Of a stretch of DNA of 23,700 nt, positions 21,223 to 23,700 are shown piece by piece; positions within the stretch are counted from its first letter, which is position 1, and the number at the start of each line of letters is the position of its first letter. The notes beneath the pieces are model-generated. The model was not told where the DNA came from, made no database searches, and worked only from the letters and a program-made list of their open reading frames with translations. The stretch is taken from assembly GCA_949288625.1 (NCBI GenBank), contig CASEKZ010000085.1, positions 1 through 23,700 of the forward strand, given 5' to 3'. The position numbers and the translations under genes were made by a program. The DNA is from an uncultured bacterium (GTDB lineage: Bacteria; Bacillota_I; Bacilli_A; RF39; UBA660).

Positions 21223-22299
21223 TTATTTTTTTATTACGTATACTATTCCACCAATAAGTCCAAAAGCAACGATTGACAAAGCCATTATTATTAATGGGTT
21301 TTTTTCAGCAATAACGTTATTTGCCTTTTTCGTAGTACTACTTTCTTTTACGATGTTTAAAACGTACTGCCTTTTTGTTCCATCTTGTGCCGTAACTAAT
21401 ATTTTTACTTTAGAACCATTTTTTAAATCTTCGTTACCAGAAACACTTACCGTAGCATCAGAAGATGAGGTTTCATAATCTAGCGTTAATTTTTTAACCG
21501 AGTTAGCTATTTTAACGTTATATGAAAACTTATCCTCCTCAAATTTAAAATCATTACACTCTTTTATACTAAGTGACTTTAAGGTTGCATCAACCGTTAA
21601 AGCTTCTCTTCTTATGTTGATTACGTAAGCTTTTTTACTAGTTCCATCCTCAGCCGTAACAGTAATGGTTATCTTGTTGTTTTCACCCGCAACTAGTTCC
21701 TCCGTTGCGTTATTACTAATTACCAAGTTTGCATGACTATCCTCCATTGTTGCATCAACGTTAATAGTTCTTATGGTTGCATCAACAACCGAAGAGTACT
21801 CATATGTACTAGGTGAAAACGAAGGAGATAATAAAACTTCGTTACCGTCACTATCCGTTACGTGTAAACTAGATAAGTTAGCATTATTAGATTTTTGAGT
21901 TTGCGTAGTAGTGGTAACAGCAGATGTAGGTGCCGGAGGTTGAACCGTGGTATTTGCATTTATTGTAATGGTAATAGGGTCAGTAGAATCTTGCTCACTT
22001 TTATCCGAAAAACTAAAAGTAACCGTACCACTACTTTTAGCATAAAAAGTAACCGTACCATCACCGGTAACAGAGCTAACATTACCATAATTACCAGTAT
22101 GTGACCTTTTTTCTATAAGAGATTCATTATAATCTAACTCATACTCACTTCTTTCGTTAGTTTTTGAAATTGTTAAGGTAAACGTATCACCTACCTTAAT
22201 ATCACTTTCAGCAACCGACAAAGTAGCCGCTTTTACGCTTATTGTACAAGCAAACATAAGTGTTATAGCTACAACTAGGCCTTTTAAAAATCTTTTCAT
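21223..22299 (-). CDS. secreted protein with cadherin-like beta-sandwich domains and C-terminal anchor
   Basis: 358 aa. Signal peptide with cleavage likely after VKA (about residue 24). An N-terminal beta-sandwich (25-115; cohesin/Big-like, SVAESDIKVGDTFTLTIS) is followed by a Pro/Thr/Ser linker, then two cadherin-like (PF12733-type) domains at about 140-232 and 235-320. Each starts with a L-x-S-L-x-V/I motif (NLSSLHV, TLKSLSI) and ends with a T-A-x-D-G-T-x-[KR] strand (TAEDGTSKKAY, TAQDGTKRQY). A C-terminal helix (about 335-355) and KK tail hold it in the membrane. No LPxTG-like motif precedes that helix. GAGGTG precedes the ATG. Single-gene unit. Confidence 0.82.
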   Translation of the reverse strand: MKRFLKGLVVAITLMFACTISVKAATLSVAESDIKVGDTFTLTISKTNERSEYELDYNESLIEKRSHTGNYGNVSSVTGDGTVTFYAKSSGTVTFSFSDKSEQDSTDPITITINANTTVQPPAPTSAVTTTTQTQKSNNANLSSLHVTDSDGNEVLLSPSFSPSTYEYSSVVDATIRTINVDATMEDSHANLVISNNATEELVAGENNKITITVTAEDGTSKKAYVINIRREALTVDATLKSLSIKECNDFKFEEDKFSYNVKIANSVKKLTLDYETSSSDATVSVSGNEDLKNGSKVKILVTAQDGTKRQYVLNIVKESSTTKKANNVIAEKNPLIIMALSIVAFGLIGGIVYVIKK

Positions 22300-22325
22300 A
22301 AAAACACCTCATTATTCTAAATATA

Positions 22326-22354
22326 ATTTTAATATAAAAGTATTAATAAGTCAA
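22326..22354 (-). promoter_or_regulatory. promoter of the cadherin-like gene
   Basis: -35 TTGACT (complement of 22349-22354), 17 nt, -10 TAAAAT (complement of 22326-22331). No TGn extension. Leader about 20 nt. Confidence 0.7.
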
Positions 22355-22377
22355 TTTTAAATCCAATATATTATTTT

Positions 22378-23046
22378 TTAAATAATTTTATCTACAATCT
22401 TTTGTATTTCTTCTTGAATATCCTTAATACTTGTCATTCTTCCATCATCATCACACTTTATAACGTCAAAGTTTAGATACTTTGCAACAAAACTAGAATT
22501 ATCATAAACCTTTTTCATTAGGTTATCATCTCTTTCATGAACGTCGTTTTTAATGCCATCATTATCTTCTCTTTTTTTCCTCATGTTTGATATAACATCA
22601 TAATCAGCCGTTAAAAAGATAACCTTATCTGGCTTTTTTAAAAATAATTTTTTATACTCATAATCCTCAACATAATTAATAAAGTTTATCTTTTCTTTTT
22701 CATCTTCCATCAGCGATGATTGATATATTTGACTTGACGTTGTGTATCTATCAAGAAGAATTACATAGCCTTCTTCGTATTTTTCTTTTAACTCTTCTTG
22801 CCAAGTAAGCGCTCTATCAACCGCATAAAAAGCGTTAACTAAGTATGGAGATAAATCTTTTGGGTTACCAAAATCACCATTTAAATATTGCTCTACTAAC
22901 TTACCTTGCTTTGAATCGTAGGTTGGAAAATGATGAGTATGCACTTTTTTCCCACTTTTAAGTAAATATTCTTTTAACAAATTATATTGCGTAGTTTTAC
23001 CAATGCCATCACAAGCTCCTTCAATTACTATTAGCTTACCTTTCAT
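22378..23046 (-). CDS. tmk: thymidylate (dTMP) kinase
   Basis: 222 aa P-loop nucleoside-monophosphate kinase that turns dTMP into dTDP. Motifs: Walker A region IEGACDGIGKTTQ (8-20), the dTMP-binding HHFPTYDSKQGKL, and the DR-Y motif LLDRYTTSS. The P-loop is odd: five residues instead of four separate the first Gly from GKT. The C-terminal part has the Arg-rich lid RKKREDND. The overall pattern (FPTYDSKQGKL, AVDRALTW) resembles eukaryotic-type dTMP kinases more than the EGxEGAGKT bacterial form. GGAGG precedes the ATG, and an extended -10 TGTTATAAT lies at the complement of 23066-23074. Confidence 0.87.
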   Translation of the reverse strand: MKGKLIVIEGACDGIGKTTQYNLLKEYLLKSGKKVHTHHFPTYDSKQGKLVEQYLNGDFGNPKDLSPYLVNAFYAVDRALTWQEELKEKYEEGYVILLDRYTTSSQIYQSSLMEDEKEKINFINYVEDYEYKKLFLKKPDKVIFLTADYDVISNMRKKREDNDGIKNDVHERDDNLMKKVYDNSSFVAKYLNFDVIKCDDDGRMTSIKDIQEEIQKIVDKII

Positions 23047-23065
23047 ATAAAAATCCTCCTTGTTA

Positions 23066-23074
23066 ATTATAACA
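23066..23074 (-). promoter_or_regulatory. extended -10 of the tmk promoter
   Basis: TGTTATAAT on the minus strand, directly after the ileS terminator U-tract. A matching -35 would fall in the terminator stem and is weak (TTAAAA). Confidence 0.5.
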
Positions 23075-23075
23075 C

Positions 23076-23100
23076 GAAAAAAAGGTCTTTTTAAACCTTT
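23076..23100 (-). terminator. intrinsic terminator containing the ileS stop codon
   Basis: AAAGGT (23081-23086) pairs with ACCTTT (23095-23100), with a short inner T-A pair, then seven U on the minus strand (23077-23083). The stop TAA (23093-23091) is in the loop. Confidence 0.75.
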
Positions 23101-23700
23101 TCTACGTCTAATTTAACCTCCATACCATTTAGGTTATACGTATCAGTTAAATCATCTTTTTTTATTAACTCTTTACTTAAAGTTTCTTTTTTAATCATGT
23201 TATCAAATAATTCTATTACCTTATTAAATGATGATGGGGCATCATAATATAATTTTATTCTATCCGTAACATCAAAATCCTTTTGTTTTCTTAAGTTCTG
23301 AACTTTTGAAATTAACTCACGGGCAATACCTTCATTTATTAATTCTTCTGTTAAATTAGTATTTAAAATTATGAAGTTATTTTCGTCTTTTACAACGTCA
23401 TAACCTTCTTTTGCAGATACTCTAATATCCACCATTTCTTCTGTTACGTCAAATAATTCATCATCTATCCTTATCGTTACAGCCTCACCATTTTGAATAA
23501 ACCTAACGTCTTCATCAGTTAGTTTTTTAAGTTCTTCTTGATAAAGTTTAATCTTAGGTCCAAATATTTTACCTACCACCTTAAAGTTTGGCTTAACTTC
23601 AAAGTTCATGTACAAAGATAAATCAGATACGTAAGTTATCTTTTTAACGTTTAACTCTTCTTTTATTAACTCGTCTAAGTCTCCAATTAAATCTTTATCT
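23091..23700 (-). CDS. ileS: isoleucyl-tRNA synthetase, C-terminal end (type-2-like), partial
   Basis: The reading frame is open to the window edge, giving about 203 residues of the C-terminus. The visible part holds LIKEELNVKKITYVSD, VKPNFKVVGKIFGPKIK, EEMVDIRVSAKEGYDVV, and LINEGIARELISKVQNLRKQKDFDVTDRI. These blocks are the C-terminal domain of the long IleRS2 form (shared with eukaryotic enzymes), not the zinc-finger tail of IleRS1. The catalytic HIGH and KMSKS motifs lie outside the window. The enzyme charges tRNA-Ile. Confidence 0.9.
   Translation of the reverse strand, partial: DKDLIGDLDELIKEELNVKKITYVSDLSLYMNFEVKPNFKVVGKIFGPKIKLYQEELKKLTDEDVRFIQNGEAVTIRIDDELFDVTEEMVDIRVSAKEGYDVVKDENNFIILNTNLTEELINEGIARELISKVQNLRKQKDFDVTDRIKLYYDAPSSFNKVIELFDNMIKKETLSKELIKKDDLTDTYNLNGMEVKLDVEKV

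Noticed and set aside
22340..22400. Possible terminator after tmk
   Set aside because: Only weak A/T pairing (AATAAT-type) and no stable G+C stem could be found.

Overview
The window is a strongly A+T-rich stretch of a Bacilli-like, endospore-forming Firmicute chromosome. Three things point there: sporulation sigma factors SigG and a membrane-leader SigK, the SpoIVFA/SpoIVFB pair that processes pro-SigK, and gene order around radC-mreCD-spoIVFAB-rplU-prp-rpmA-obg that matches Bacillus subtilis. TGA is a stop (sigG, obg, the SPOR-like gene) and Trp is TGG, so the code is the standard bacterial one and not the mycoplasma code. My best guess is an uncultured host-associated Bacilli/Erysipelotrichia-like lineage, but I cannot name a genus. 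No rRNA, tRNA, insertion sequence, prophage or CRISPR array was seen.

Layout. (1) 1-2900: the start of an unknown gene leaving the window, a CPBP intramembrane protease, a tiny frameshifted ORF, a YlmC/YmxH PRC-barrel protein, then sigG and a 101-aa unknown gene behind a perfect sigma-A promoter. (2) 2770-5440: an unexplained structured intergenic segment, an OmpR-type response regulator/histidine kinase pair, a candidate small RNA with its own promoter and terminator, and a solitary Flp-type pilin gene. (3) 5440-10020: a short DUF192 protein, then an envelope cluster on the minus strand: an LRR/PEGA-like membrane protein, and an operon of WG-repeat membrane protein, 54-aa membrane protein and sortase. 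(4) 10030-17000: conserved housekeeping and sporulation genes on the minus strand (SPOR-like protein, radC, mreC, mreD, spoIVFA, spoIVFB, rplU, prp, rpmA, trmB, obg). (5) 17000-20420: an operon of a 79-aa membrane protein, PrsW-like protease, yqeG, yqeH and an unrecognised protein with three 45-residue repeats. (6) 20450-23700: sigK, a secreted cadherin-like protein, thymidylate kinase and the C-terminal end of a type-2-like ileS.

How the genes work together. The late sporulation circuit is well represented: SigG (forespore), SPOR-like protein, SpoIVFA/SpoIVFB (pro-SigK processing) and pro-SigK (mother cell). In the rplU-prp-rpmA operon, the Prp protease is encoded between the two ribosomal proteins and is expected to trim the L27 N-terminus. 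Sortase, WG, LRR, cadherin-like and pilin genes form a diffuse cell-surface programme.

Three regularities cut across the window. Every terminator linked to a protein gene has the stop codon inside its hairpin. Most housekeeping promoters have an extended -10 (TGn before TANNNT). Start codons are often buried near compact GGTGA/GGAG ribosome sites, with one probable ATA start (sigG). The best candidates for something undescribed are the small RNA at 4932-5049, the three-repeat protein at 17019-17699, the WG/54-aa/sortase operon and the structured element at 2772-2845.
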